A stretch of DNA of 36,035 nucleotides. Origin: Microcaldota archaeon (GTDB lineage: Archaea; Micrarchaeota; Micrarchaeia; Anstonellales; Anstonellaceae). Made by a program: the position numbers and the translations under genes. Location of the stretch: contig JAOAJF010000003.1 of NCBI GenBank assembly GCA_026414325.1, forward strand, positions 1-36,035, written 5' to 3'. The notes beneath the pieces are model-generated. The model ran no database searches and was not told the origin of the DNA. It was given only the letters and a program-made list of their open reading frames with translations. Position 1 is the stretch's first letter. Each line of letters begins with the position of its first letter. Positions 1 to 6,728 of this stretch are shown piece by piece.

Positions 1-671
1 CCTTGGTTTTTTCCTTCATAAGCTAAAAATTCTAATTTATCTTTTCTAAATTCTCCTATGATTGCATTTAGGTGCCTTTCATAAACTTCTCCAAAATCTA
101 TAATCATATTTATTAGTTTTGTAGTATCAGCTGGGCTAAAGCCATATTTTTCAAAGCCAAATTCCACTTGATAGAGGTTGTTGTTTATTTTTTTTACTTT
201 AATTAAACTTTGTAAATCTGTTTCAATTACATCTCCTTTTTTAGTTATTAGGTTTATTTTTTTTCCATTAATTTTTATTGTATCAAATGGACTAGTTTTA
301 GGATCAGTTGCAACTAAGTTTAAGGTTGTGTCTTTTCCTATAGATAAAAATGCAAGGTATTTTAAGTTTGTGTTTGCTTCAAATAAATCAACTTTATTTT
401 CCTGTGTAGAACTATAATTAAATCTTTGTAAAATTCTTAGAGTATCTACATAAATGTCAAAAAAATGAGTTCTTGTTTTTAGAAAAACTGTTACATTAGG
501 AGTATAATTTTTTATAATGGTTGAATCTTGGCCCAAATTTTGAGTAAAAAAAGAGTTTTTAGAAGGAAGTCTTCCTTCTGCCTCTGTTGGAGATAATAAA
601 TTTGCTAAAGAAGCTGCTAAAGAAGGTGGAACAAACAATAAATTTTTATTTTGAAAAATTTTTGAGCTCAT
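1..671 (-). CDS. Hypothetical protein, C-terminus beyond left edge
   Basis: An open frame of 223 codons starts at ATG 671 and runs off the left edge with no stop, so only the N-terminal part is visible. I do not recognise the family. Residues 11-27 contain a moderately hydrophobic Leu/Ala stretch, too weak to call a signal peptide or membrane segment; the rest alternates short beta-like runs with a Lys/Ile-rich middle and a more helical, acidic end. It lies 34 nt downstream of a small single-span membrane protein on the same strand, so the two probably form one transcription unit. Nothing visible indicates catalysis. The frame is certain from the absence of stops over 670 nt; function is unknown. 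Confidence 0.75.
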   Translation of the reverse strand, partial: MSSKIFQNKNLLFVPPSLAASLANLLSPTEAEGRLPSKNSFFTQNLGQDSTIIKNYTPNVTVFLKTRTHFFDIYVDTLRILQRFNYSSTQENKVDLFEANTNLKYLAFLSIGKDTTLNLVATDPKTSPFDTIKINGKKINLITKKGDVIETDLQSLIKVKKINNNLYQVEFGFEKYGFSPADTTKLINMIIDFGEVYERHLNAIIGEFRKDKLEFLAYEGKNQ

Positions 672-705
672 AAACAAACCCAACTTTTAGACTATTTTTA
701 AATTT

Positions 706-921
706 TTAAATTTTTTGTTTTTCAATTTTTTGTTTATATTTATCAAGCTCTTTAAAAACACTTAATTTATCATCAGTCATAGAACAGAGGTTAGACAAAT
801 CAATATTGAATTTTGGATATTTTTCTATTAGTTTAGAAGCTGTTTTATAAAGTCCAAAACCTAAAGCTGCTCCTCCCAAAACATATGCTGTAATTTTAAA
901 TAATTTTTTTGCTTCTGTCAT
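706..921 (-). CDS. Small single-span membrane protein, unknown function
   Basis: This 71-residue protein has one predicted membrane segment at about residues 8-26 (glycine- and alanine-rich, ending in a GFGLYK stretch), followed by a charged, Lys-rich soluble tail. The start is well supported: an AGGTGA Shine-Dalgarno sequence lies a few bases before ATG 921. It stands between the LonB-like gene upstream (50 nt away) and the partial hypothetical gene downstream (34 nt), all on the minus strand. A T-rich tract at about 941-962 may terminate the upstream gene, so this small gene may have its own promoter. I recognise no family; it could be an accessory subunit or a small membrane anchor for its downstream neighbour. 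Confidence 0.6.
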   Translation of the reverse strand: MTEAKKLFKITAYVLGGAALGFGLYKTASKLIEKYPKFNIDLSNLCSMTDDKLSVFKELDKYKQKIEKQKI

Positions 922-971
922 ATATTCACCTAATAATAATTGTGTCTAAAAAAGATTAAAAATGTTTCTAT

Positions 972-2393
972 TTAATTTATTTCTTTTTGTGAAGCTGGAC
1001 TGAGATCAAAATCCCAATCAGCCAAAGAAGCCTTATACAAACTTCCATATTTTAAATTAAGCTGCTCTTCAGCAATTTTTCTTTTTTGCACTGCTGCTAA
1101 AACATGCTCTTTTTCTATTAATGGAGAGTTTAAATACTTTGCAATATCTCCAGCTGCTTTAATTAAACCCACCATGCTTCTTAGCCTAAGGCTTATACCA
1201 TTTTGTTTATCTATTTTTTTTGCTCTTTGTTTTGCAATATCTAACAAAGCATATACTGCATCTAAAGAAGCATGAGGAATTTTTCCATCCTTTACTATTT
1301 CTTGAGCTACAAATTGTGCAAAAAGCCTTTGATTTTTTAGATTATCCTCCATCACAGTATTTAAAATTATTTCATAACCTTCCCCAGCAATTCTTGAGCG
1401 AAGCTGTGGCATAATTTTTGGTAAATCAGACAAATTAATTGCTGATACTAAAATAAAATTGCAAGGCACTCTATCCACTCTAACAGAAGAGCCAGTAGAA
1501 GAAGAATTTCTTCCAGTTATTGGAAAATGTTTTTCTTGCATTGCAGTTAGAATGTGGCGCTGTAATCTTCCTAAAGAGACAAGCTCATCAATAAAAAGCA
1601 CTCCTTCATGAGCCTCATGAATTGCTCCAGCAATAATTCTTTGATAAGGAGGTATTCCAATCTGTGGATGGCCCCCATATGGGTCATGCCTAACATCTCC
1701 TAATAACTCTGTTTTTGAAGCACCAGTTGCCTGCACAAATAATTTTCTATCCAGAGGAACAATTATGTTTCTTTCAAAATTTTTTTCTTTTTGATACTCC
1801 TCTACCTCACTAAGCTCAATTAAGTCCTTATTAAATCTTCTAAAAACAACCAAATCTTCTCTATTGTTTATAATACGAGAGCTAAAAACATTGTCTTCTC
1901 GTTTTATTCCAGGCCCTAAATAAAGCATATCTCCAAAAGGCCCAAGATAAGTTTTTTTAAATTTTTGAACTTTACAAAATGGACAAATTTCTACTTCTGG
2001 GTCTGAAATTTTTTTACAATATTTGCACAAATAGCCTAATTTTTGGCTTACAAAACTTGGAACTTCTTCTGGCTTGAGATAAAGCTTTTTTGGAGGCTGT
2101 ATTGAACTCTTTTGGTTTATGCTATCCTTTGTTCTGATTTCTAAAAATGGTCTCTCTGGCTTTTGTGGATTGTGCAAAACAGAAATCTCTTCTGTTGCTG
2201 GAGGCAGGCACTGAGCAATTGCTTGTGCTATTAGAGATTTTCCAGTTCCAGGTGGTCCGATTAGAAGAAGATGGCGACGTTGTTTTGCAGCTACTTTAGC
2301 TATTTGAACTGCTTCATCCTGCCCAATGATTTGATCAAATAAATTAGAAGGGATGGGCAATTCTGCTGTTGAGTTAAATTGTAGTTTTTCCAC
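972..2393 (-). CDS. LonB-type AAA+ ATPase with zinc ribbon and no protease domain
   Basis: The protein closely resembles the ATPase part of archaeal LonB. From GTG 2393 it is 473 residues: Walker A GPPGTGKS at 46-53, Walker B VLFIDEL at 265-271, the LonB-typical LLGDVRHDPYGG segment before Walker B, and a late RLRSMVGLIKAAGDIA segment. Between Walker A and B, where LonB normally carries its membrane segments, there is a four-cysteine zinc ribbon (Cys 123, 126, 137, 140). The chain ends about 60 residues after the ATPase lid, with no Ser-Lys S16 peptidase domain, so it cannot be a self-contained Lon protease; a remodelling ATPase is the inference. The frame stays open to a GTG at 2432, but a TATA element at 2415-2424 is 26 nt from GTG 2393, and the extra 13 residues look like translated promoter. 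Confidence 0.82.
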   Translation of the reverse strand: MEKLQFNSTAELPIPSNLFDQIIGQDEAVQIAKVAAKQRRHLLLIGPPGTGKSLIAQAIAQCLPPATEEISVLHNPQKPERPFLEIRTKDSINQKSSIQPPKKLYLKPEEVPSFVSQKLGYLCKYCKKISDPEVEICPFCKVQKFKKTYLGPFGDMLYLGPGIKREDNVFSSRIINNREDLVVFRRFNKDLIELSEVEEYQKEKNFERNIIVPLDRKLFVQATGASKTELLGDVRHDPYGGHPQIGIPPYQRIIAGAIHEAHEGVLFIDELVSLGRLQRHILTAMQEKHFPITGRNSSSTGSSVRVDRVPCNFILVSAINLSDLPKIMPQLRSRIAGEGYEIILNTVMEDNLKNQRLFAQFVAQEIVKDGKIPHASLDAVYALLDIAKQRAKKIDKQNGISLRLRSMVGLIKAAGDIAKYLNSPLIEKEHVLAAVQKRKIAEEQLNLKYGSLYKASLADWDFDLSPASQKEIN

Positions 2394-2414
2394 AAAATAA
2401 TTATAAAACAAATG

Positions 2415-2424
2415 ATATAAAAAT
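2415..2424 (-). promoter_or_regulatory. TATA box of the LonB-like gene
   Basis: Read on the minus strand this is an ATTTTTATAT-type element centred about 26 nt upstream of GTG 2393. The spacing fits an archaeal TATA box driving a leaderless mRNA and argues against starting translation at GTG 2432, which would lie upstream of it. Confidence 0.5.
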
Positions 2425-2437
2425 ATTGCCACAAAAA

Positions 2438-2447
2438 TTATATTTAA
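2438..2447 (+). promoter_or_regulatory. TATA box of tRNA-Phe
   Basis: TTATATTTAA is centred about 25 nt before the first base of the mature tRNA-Phe at 2468, the usual archaeal TATA position for a tRNA gene. No other promoter-like element is seen in this short gap. Confidence 0.55.
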
Positions 2448-2467
2448 TTCAATAGCTATTTTTTAGA

Positions 2468-2540
2468 GCCAAGGTAGCTCAACCTGGGAGAGCAATCGGC
2501 TGAAGACCGATGTGTTGCCGGTTCAAATCCGGCCCTTGGC
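2468..2540 (+). tRNA. tRNA-Phe (GAA)
   Basis: The cloverleaf folds completely: acceptor GCCAAGG/CCTTGGC, D stem GCTC/GAGC, anticodon stem ATCGG/CCGAT around loop CTGAAGA with anticodon GAA, variable loop GTGTT, T stem GCCGG/CCGGC with loop TTCAAAT. There is no intron. The discriminator is A at 2541 and the 3' CCA is not encoded, so it must be added after transcription. Confidence 0.97.
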
Positions 2541-2544
2541 AATT

Positions 2545-3000
2545 TTATTTTTTGCTTTGCCCTAAAAATGGAAAAAGTTTTTCTAAATTTAGAAGAACTA
2601 TATCAAATTTTGCTGAGTAAGTCTCCCAAAAAACAGCACAGCTATAGCCAAATTTTTTAACAAATTCTTTAAGCTCTTGTTCTTCGTCTTCAAAAGAAGT
2701 TAAAAGAACTTTGTGAAAAAGAGAGTGGGATTTATCTAATTTTCCTCCAAAAAGAATTCTTGCTTTGGTTATTATAATATAATCCAGGTAAATTCCATTA
2801 GTATTAAAAAGAGAGTTTAGTTCAAAAATTAATTTATTAATATTAGCAGCTTGCTTTTCTTTTGGAAAATCTTTATTATTAAAATCATAAATTAAAGGCT
2901 TTGGGCTATACTCTAAATTTTCAAAAATATTTTTAAGATTGTTTTTAACTTCCCTAACTAATTGAGCTATTGGTAATTTTTTTGTTTTTAGCTCAGACAT
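2545..3000 (-). CDS. Hypothetical soluble protein
   Basis: A 151-residue protein from ATG 3000 that I do not recognise. It has no membrane segment or cysteine cluster. The N-terminal third is helical and Lys/Asn-rich; the middle has a short hydrophobic strand (YIIITKARILFGG at about 74-86) suggestive of an alpha/beta fold, and the C-terminal part contains another beta-like run (KFDIVLLNLEKLF). A TATA-like element at 3020-3028 lies about 25 nt upstream of the ATG with no Shine-Dalgarno sequence, so it probably has its own leaderless transcript. Its stop codon sits 4 nt from the convergent end of tRNA-Phe. It is likely a real gene given promoter placement and length, but the function cannot be stated. 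Confidence 0.65.
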   Translation of the reverse strand: MSELKTKKLPIAQLVREVKNNLKNIFENLEYSPKPLIYDFNNKDFPKEKQAANINKLIFELNSLFNTNGIYLDYIIITKARILFGGKLDKSHSLFHKVLLTSFEDEEQELKEFVKKFGYSCAVFWETYSAKFDIVLLNLEKLFPFLGQSKK

Positions 3001-3019
3001 AAAAAAATAAAATAAAAAA

Positions 3020-3028
3020 AATTTATAG
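3020..3028 (-). promoter_or_regulatory. TATA-like box of the hypothetical gene starting at 3000
   Basis: An AATTTATAG/CTATAAATT element is centred about 25 nt upstream of ATG 3000, consistent with leaderless transcription. Assigned from position and composition only. Confidence 0.4.
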
Positions 3029-3045
3029 ATTTTAGGGGGTTGAAT

Positions 3046-3771
3046 TTAGTTGCTCTTTTTTTTAGAGCTTTCAATGTTTAATTTAAAAATAGTCTCAAGA
3101 CTTTTTCTGTTTTCTTCTAAAATAACTTCATTTTTAGAGGATAGTACAAAAGTACCTATAGCCATGAGGTTTACTAGAATATATGCAGTTACGCCAAAGC
3201 CAAATAAAGGATCATTAACTAATTGTGTTGGGTCTAAATAAAGCCATAAAATTCCTCCTAAATTGAGCAATAAACTTACTGGAGTTAATAATTTTTTAGA
3301 TGAATTAAGAAATAATATAAAGGAAAGTTTGGTTGATTTTGAAATTTTTTCAAGTGCTTGCTCTTCTTCTAAAAGTTTTTCTGAAAGTTCTTTAAATGCT
3401 TTTTTTAAATTCTGAATATATCCAAACTCATTTTTCAATTTTAGACTAGAGAGATAATCAGCACTTGCTAAATCTTTTTTTATTTTCTCTTCCTTTTCTA
3501 ATAATGAAAAATAAAATTCTGGCCCTCTATCAGCCATTAAGAAATTGGCACAAACATTATAGGGATTAAAGTTAGTATAATCTCTGAAGCGATTAGTTAA
3601 ATCTATAGAAAATTTAACAGCAACCTCTTTTTTTTGGTCTTCATCTAAAGAGCTAAATAATGGATGCTTGTGAAATATTTTGTTGATTGTTTGTTCTGAA
3701 ACACTGCCTGTATAGTTTATTTCTTTTAAGATTGAAAAGTAATCTCTTTTTGTTAAAAATTTTTTACCCAT
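3046..3771 (-). CDS. Two-span membrane protein with N-terminal helical domain
   Basis: The best start is ATG 3771; an in-frame TTG at 3783 is further upstream but less likely, and a GGTGGT sequence precedes the ATG. The 241-residue product has a soluble N-terminal domain (about 1-85), a Glu/Lys-rich coiled-coil-like segment (about 90-145), then two membrane segments (about 161-179 and 190-211) joined by a short loop, and a Lys-rich C-terminal tail. This predicts an alpha-helical hairpin in the membrane with both large ends on one side. I recognise no family and no catalytic motif. A palindrome between TATA and start (3784-3805) suggests regulated or autoregulated transcription. It is divergent from the transglutaminase-like gene at 3891. 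Confidence 0.65.
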   Translation of the reverse strand: MGKKFLTKRDYFSILKEINYTGSVSEQTINKIFHKHPLFSSLDEDQKKEVAVKFSIDLTNRFRDYTNFNPYNVCANFLMADRGPEFYFSLLEKEEKIKKDLASADYLSSLKLKNEFGYIQNLKKAFKELSEKLLEEEQALEKISKSTKLSFILFLNSSKKLLTPVSLLLNLGGILWLYLDPTQLVNDPLFGFGVTAYILVNLMAIGTFVLSSKNEVILEENRKSLETIFKLNIESSKKKSN

Positions 3772-3783
3772 ATAAACCACCAA

Positions 3784-3805
3784 ATAACACTTTTTTTTGT
3801 GTTAT
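3784..3805. promoter_or_regulatory. Perfect inverted repeat in divergent promoter (candidate operator)
   Basis: ATAACAC and GTGTTAT form a perfect 7-bp inverted repeat separated by eight T residues. On the minus strand it overlaps the end of a TATTATAAC TATA-like element and the probable transcription start of the gene beginning at 3771. That placement is typical of a repressor site, though an RNA hairpin in the leader cannot be excluded. Confidence 0.45.
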
Positions 3806-3860
3806 AATAAATGTACAAAAAAGAATATAAAGCTTTGCATTAAAAAAGAGCAACAAACAC

Positions 3861-3870
3861 TTTTTAAACT
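3861..3870 (+). promoter_or_regulatory. TATA box of the transglutaminase-like gene
   Basis: TTTTTAAACT is centred about 25 nt upstream of ATG 3891. There is no Shine-Dalgarno sequence before that ATG, so a leaderless mRNA is the simplest reading. Confidence 0.45.
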
Positions 3871-3890
3871 TTTTAGAATTAAAGATTTTG

Positions 3891-5030
3891 ATGGAGAAGA
3901 TTTTAAAAATTCTTTTTCTTTTGATAGTTGCCCTAGCTCTTTTTCTTTTTTTTGAAAATAATTCAAAGGCTCAGGAAATTGAAAAATTAAAAAAAGAATT
4001 TGAAAATTATAAACAAAATGCTAAAATAGAGCTACTAAATCTTCAAAATCAAATTGATAAATTAAAAGAAAGAAATGAGCATTTGGAGCGTATAATTTTG
4101 CAAAAAGATGGGACAATAGAAGGAAAAAACAAAGAAATTAAACAGCTTAAAGAAGAATTAGAAAAAGAACAGCAAGAGCTAAAAAATCTTGAAGAAAATC
4201 TAAAAACAAAAGAGCAAGAGTTTGGAAAAATAAAACAAGAATATTTGGATTTGCTTTTGGAGCTAAACGAATCAGTAAAATGGTTTAAAAACAATTCTGC
4301 TATTGAGCAAAAATATAGCTGGAAGTCAGATATATTAATAGAGCGAGTAACAAAAGATTGTGTTTTTAAAGACAAATTAAATTTAGCCTGTATTAGCCAT
4401 TTGATGGAAAATACTGCAATTTCTATAAAATACAAAAACGATAGTGAATTAGGCAAGGTAGATTTTTTACAATCAGTAAAACAAACAATAGATAGAGAGG
4501 GTGGCGATTGCGAGGATTATTCTTTATTTTTCAAAGCCTTATTAAACACATTAAAGCAATCAAAAATAAATGCAACAATAGAGCTATTTAAATACGACCC
4601 TAAAGTAGACAGTATATTTGTAATTTATCCTCTAAAAAGAGAGGCTTCAGAAAGCTACTGGTATATGCCTCATTCTTATTCTTATCCGACTTTGAAGCTA
4701 AATGAAAGTTATTTTTATGTTGTGTGCTATTTAGAAAATGAAACCCAAGGCCATTGTGTTGTAGCAATAGATAAAAACAAAATAAATAATTCAGAGCAGC
4801 TTATTCTTTTAGATGGAGCAGAATTATTCGAGCCACAAAACGGCCAGTTTGTAGGAAAATTAGAAAAACTAAAAAATAAATTACTTTATTGTTATCAGGA
4901 GCAGAAGCAAAAAAGTTGCTATGACGTAATTTTAATAATTTCTGATTGGGATATTTACTATAAAAAAAATGAACAATATGTTGGATTAAAAGACTATGAG
5001 AAAAAAATTTTAACAGTTCTTTCTTCTTGA
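3891..5030 (+). CDS. Membrane-anchored coiled-coil protein with transglutaminase-like domain
   Basis: The 379-residue protein starts at ATG 3891 (a TTG directly before it is in frame, but the TATA box at 3861-3870 favours the ATG). Residues 4-22 are one strongly hydrophobic segment, an uncleaved anchor or signal peptide. Residues about 28-130 are a long Glu/Lys-rich coiled coil. The remaining 240 residues look like a transglutaminase-like cysteine-enzyme domain: GGDCEDYS places the nucleophile at Cys207, with likely His288 (QGHCVVAID) and Asp308 (LLDGAE). The GDCED/H/D order is the hallmark of this superfamily, which includes proteases and peptide-bond-handling enzymes as well as transglutaminases. 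The coiled coil would hold the domain away from the membrane, probably outside. Substrate is unknown. Confidence 0.75.
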   Translation: MEKILKILFLLIVALALFLFFENNSKAQEIEKLKKEFENYKQNAKIELLNLQNQIDKLKERNEHLERIILQKDGTIEGKNKEIKQLKEELEKEQQELKNLEENLKTKEQEFGKIKQEYLDLLLELNESVKWFKNNSAIEQKYSWKSDILIERVTKDCVFKDKLNLACISHLMENTAISIKYKNDSELGKVDFLQSVKQTIDREGGDCEDYSLFFKALLNTLKQSKINATIELFKYDPKVDSIFVIYPLKREASESYWYMPHSYSYPTLKLNESYFYVVCYLENETQGHCVVAIDKNKINNSEQLILLDGAELFEPQNGQFVGKLEKLKNKLLYCYQEQKQKSCYDVILIISDWDIYYKKNEQYVGLKDYEKKILTVLSS

Positions 5031-5037
5031 GAAAATC

Positions 5038-5127
5038 GGGCTCGGTGGGATTTGAACCCACGACCTTCAGCTTTCTTCTTAGAACAATTAGAAGGCTGCC
5101 GCTCTATCCAAACTGAGCTACGAGCCC
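5038..5127 (-). tRNA. tRNA-Arg (TCT) with 16-nt intron
   Basis: Acceptor GGGCTCG/CGAGCCC, D stem GCTC/GAGC, T stem GTGGG/CCCAC with loop TTCAAAT. The anticodon arm is interrupted: loop bases CTTCTA precede a 16-nt intron at 5073-5088, and A38 follows. The pre-tRNA folds as a canonical bulge-helix-bulge: CTTC pairs with GAAG in the intron, flanked by 3-nt bulges TAA and AAA, giving cleavage between positions 37 and 38. The anticodon is TCT. The anticodon stem GCAGC/GCTGA has one mismatch (G27-A43). Discriminator G; CCA is not encoded. Confidence 0.93.
5073..5088 (-). other. tRNA-Arg intron with bulge-helix-bulge splice motif
   Basis: The 16 bases between A37 and A38 are removed by the archaeal splicing endonuclease. 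The four-base central helix is formed by tRNA bases 32-35 and intron bases GAAG; both bulges are exactly three bases, the strict motif. Confidence 0.85.
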
Positions 5128-5150
5128 ACTAAAAAATATTTATTAGAATT

Positions 5151-5160
5151 ATATTTAAAA
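5151..5160. promoter_or_regulatory. TATA element shared by tRNA-Arg and the IMPase gene
   Basis: ATATTTAAAA contains the self-complementary core TTTAAA at 5154-5159. It lies about 26 nt before ATG 5182 on the plus strand and about 29 nt before the tRNA-Arg 5' end (5127) on the minus strand. It is the only good TATA element in this 54-nt gap, so one box probably serves both directions. Confidence 0.5.
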
Positions 5161-5181
5161 CCTTGTGTTATAAATAAGAGT

Positions 5182-5976
5182 ATGGACAAAATTCAAAAAA
5201 TAATTTTTGAGTCTTTAGTCTATAGTTCAAAACAGCTTCTAAAAATGCAACAAAAAAAAGAAGTTTATAAAAAAAGCTTAAGGGATTTGGTTACAAGTGC
5301 TGATTTTCTATCCCAAAAAATAATAATAAAACAAATAAAAAAGAATTTTTCTGATCATAAAATTTATTCTGAAGAAAATATTGGAAATAAAGAAGACTTG
5401 TTTGCAAAAAATTGTTGGATAGTAGACCCATTAGATGGTACAAATAATTATGCCTATGGCTTAGATTTGTGGGGAGTGAGTATAGCATATGCAAAAAATT
5501 CTATTTTAGAATATGGGGCAATTTCTTATCCTAAGCTGCAGACCATTTTATTTGCTAAAAAAGATGCTGGAGCTTACGAGTATAAAATTGTAAAAAATAC
5601 TATAAAAAAAATAAGAAAAATTCAAGTCTCTAATAGGGAATTGAACCAGGCTATGGTTTTAGCCTGTTATGCTCAAGGAGAGAATTTAGCAAATACTTTT
5701 CAGAAGTTAGAGCAGCTTCATAAAAATGTTTTTCATATTCGCCATCTTGGTGCAGCTGTTTTTGAGCTTGGCTATGTTGCACAAGGCTATGCAGATGCAG
5801 CTGTTTTGTTTAGAATAAAGCCCTATGATATTGCTGCAGGGGCTTTGCTAATCCAAGAAGCAGGAGGAAAAGTTAGTAAAATCGATGGCTCACCTTACAC
5901 ATTAGATAGCACAAGCTTTGTTGCAGCAAATAAAAAAATCCATTGGCAATTAATCCAGGTTTTAAATAAGGGATAA
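5182..5976 (+). CDS. Inositol monophosphatase family phosphatase
   Basis: The 264-residue length is normal for the family, which hydrolyses inositol-1-phosphate and, in many archaea, fructose-1,6-bisphosphate, using Mg2+. Metal-site signatures are present in order: a TSADFLSQ segment (Asp41), Glu64/Glu65 (YSEEN), the diagnostic DPLDGTN (Asp82, Asp85) and Asp216 in KPYDIAAGALLIQEAGG. Substrate cannot be told from sequence: inositol-phosphate, fructose bisphosphate and a nucleotide phosphate (PAP/NADP) are all seen in this family. The stop is followed one base later by the start of a membrane acyltransferase, implying co-transcription and perhaps a shared carbohydrate or lipid-headgroup pathway. 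The TATA at 5151-5160 suggests a leaderless start. Confidence 0.88.
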   Translation: MDKIQKIIFESLVYSSKQLLKMQQKKEVYKKSLRDLVTSADFLSQKIIIKQIKKNFSDHKIYSEENIGNKEDLFAKNCWIVDPLDGTNNYAYGLDLWGVSIAYAKNSILEYGAISYPKLQTILFAKKDAGAYEYKIVKNTIKKIRKIQVSNRELNQAMVLACYAQGENLANTFQKLEQLHKNVFHIRHLGAAVFELGYVAQGYADAAVLFRIKPYDIAAGALLIQEAGGKVSKIDGSPYTLDSTSFVAANKKIHWQLIQVLNKG

Positions 5977-5977
5977 A

Positions 5978-6691
5978 ATGAGAATTGAGCAGCTTGATGC
6001 TCTTAGAGGAATTGGTATAGCTGCTGTTGTGCTCTATCACATTTTTTTTGATTTACATTTTTTTTCTCTTACAAGCATTGATCCAAATGTAGGGCTATTG
6101 GCTCTACTTGGAAGAGGGGCTGCATCATTAATGATAATAATTGTTGGTGCCTCTTTAGTCTTAAGCTATGAGCGAGTAAAAAATCTTCCTTTTTTAGAAT
6201 TAACAAAAAAATATTTTACTAGGGCGGCTAAATTATTTTTGGTTGCCTTACTTATCTCTTTAGTTAGCTATATTTTCTATCCAGAAGGTTGGATTATATG
6301 GGGAATAATCCATTTTATTTCTTTTGCAGTATTTTTTTGCTCTTTCTTTGCAAGATTTGATAAAATAAATTTGATTTTAGCAATTTTGTCAATAATAATA
6401 GGCTTTATCATAAAAAACATAGAAACTAATAATATCTTGCTCTTTGTTTTAGGTTATCGCTATCCTATTTATACTTTAGACTATTTTTCTATTTTTCCTT
6501 GGATTGGTTTAGTTTTTTTAGGAATGTTTTTAGGAAAAAAAATTTATATTGAAAAAAAATTTTCTTTAGCAAAAAAAGAGCTTTGGGCTCAAAAATATTT
6601 TGCAATATTGGGAAGACATAGCCTTAGCATATATTTGCTTCATCAGATTCCAATAATTGGAATTATTTTAATTTTAAAACAAATACTTTAA
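5978..6691 (+). CDS. DUF1624-type membrane acyltransferase (HGSNAT-like)
   Basis: The N-terminal motif RIEQLDALRGIGIAAVVLYH is the signature of the DUF1624/heparan-alpha-glucosaminide N-acetyltransferase catalytic family, membrane enzymes that move an acyl group from a cytoplasmic CoA donor to a sugar across the membrane. The 237-residue protein is almost entirely hydrophobic with about seven predicted spans. Possible catalytic histidines are His21 (LYHIF) and the histidine in the late LLHQIPI segment. It begins one base after the IMPase-family stop codon, so the two are surely co-transcribed. The acceptor is unknown; a glycan or glycolipid of the cell envelope is the natural guess from the family. 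Confidence 0.78.
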   Translation: MRIEQLDALRGIGIAAVVLYHIFFDLHFFSLTSIDPNVGLLALLGRGAASLMIIIVGASLVLSYERVKNLPFLELTKKYFTRAAKLFLVALLISLVSYIFYPEGWIIWGIIHFISFAVFFCSFFARFDKINLILAILSIIIGFIIKNIETNNILLFVLGYRYPIYTLDYFSIFPWIGLVFLGMFLGKKIYIEKKFSLAKKELWAQKYFAILGRHSLSIYLLHQIPIIGIILILKQIL

Positions 6692-6728
6692 GCAAAAAAA
6701 TTTTAATTATTAGCAAACAAAAACAAAT

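Noticed and set aside
2394-2432. GTG 2432 as the LonB-like start
   Set aside because: The TATA element at 2415-2424 lies downstream of this codon; the encoded residues are hydrophobic and unlike LonB.
4049-4456. Minus-strand frame inside the transglutaminase-like gene
   Set aside because: Ser/Phe-rich composition is what the reverse complement of a Lys/Glu coiled coil gives; the plus-strand gene is clearly real.
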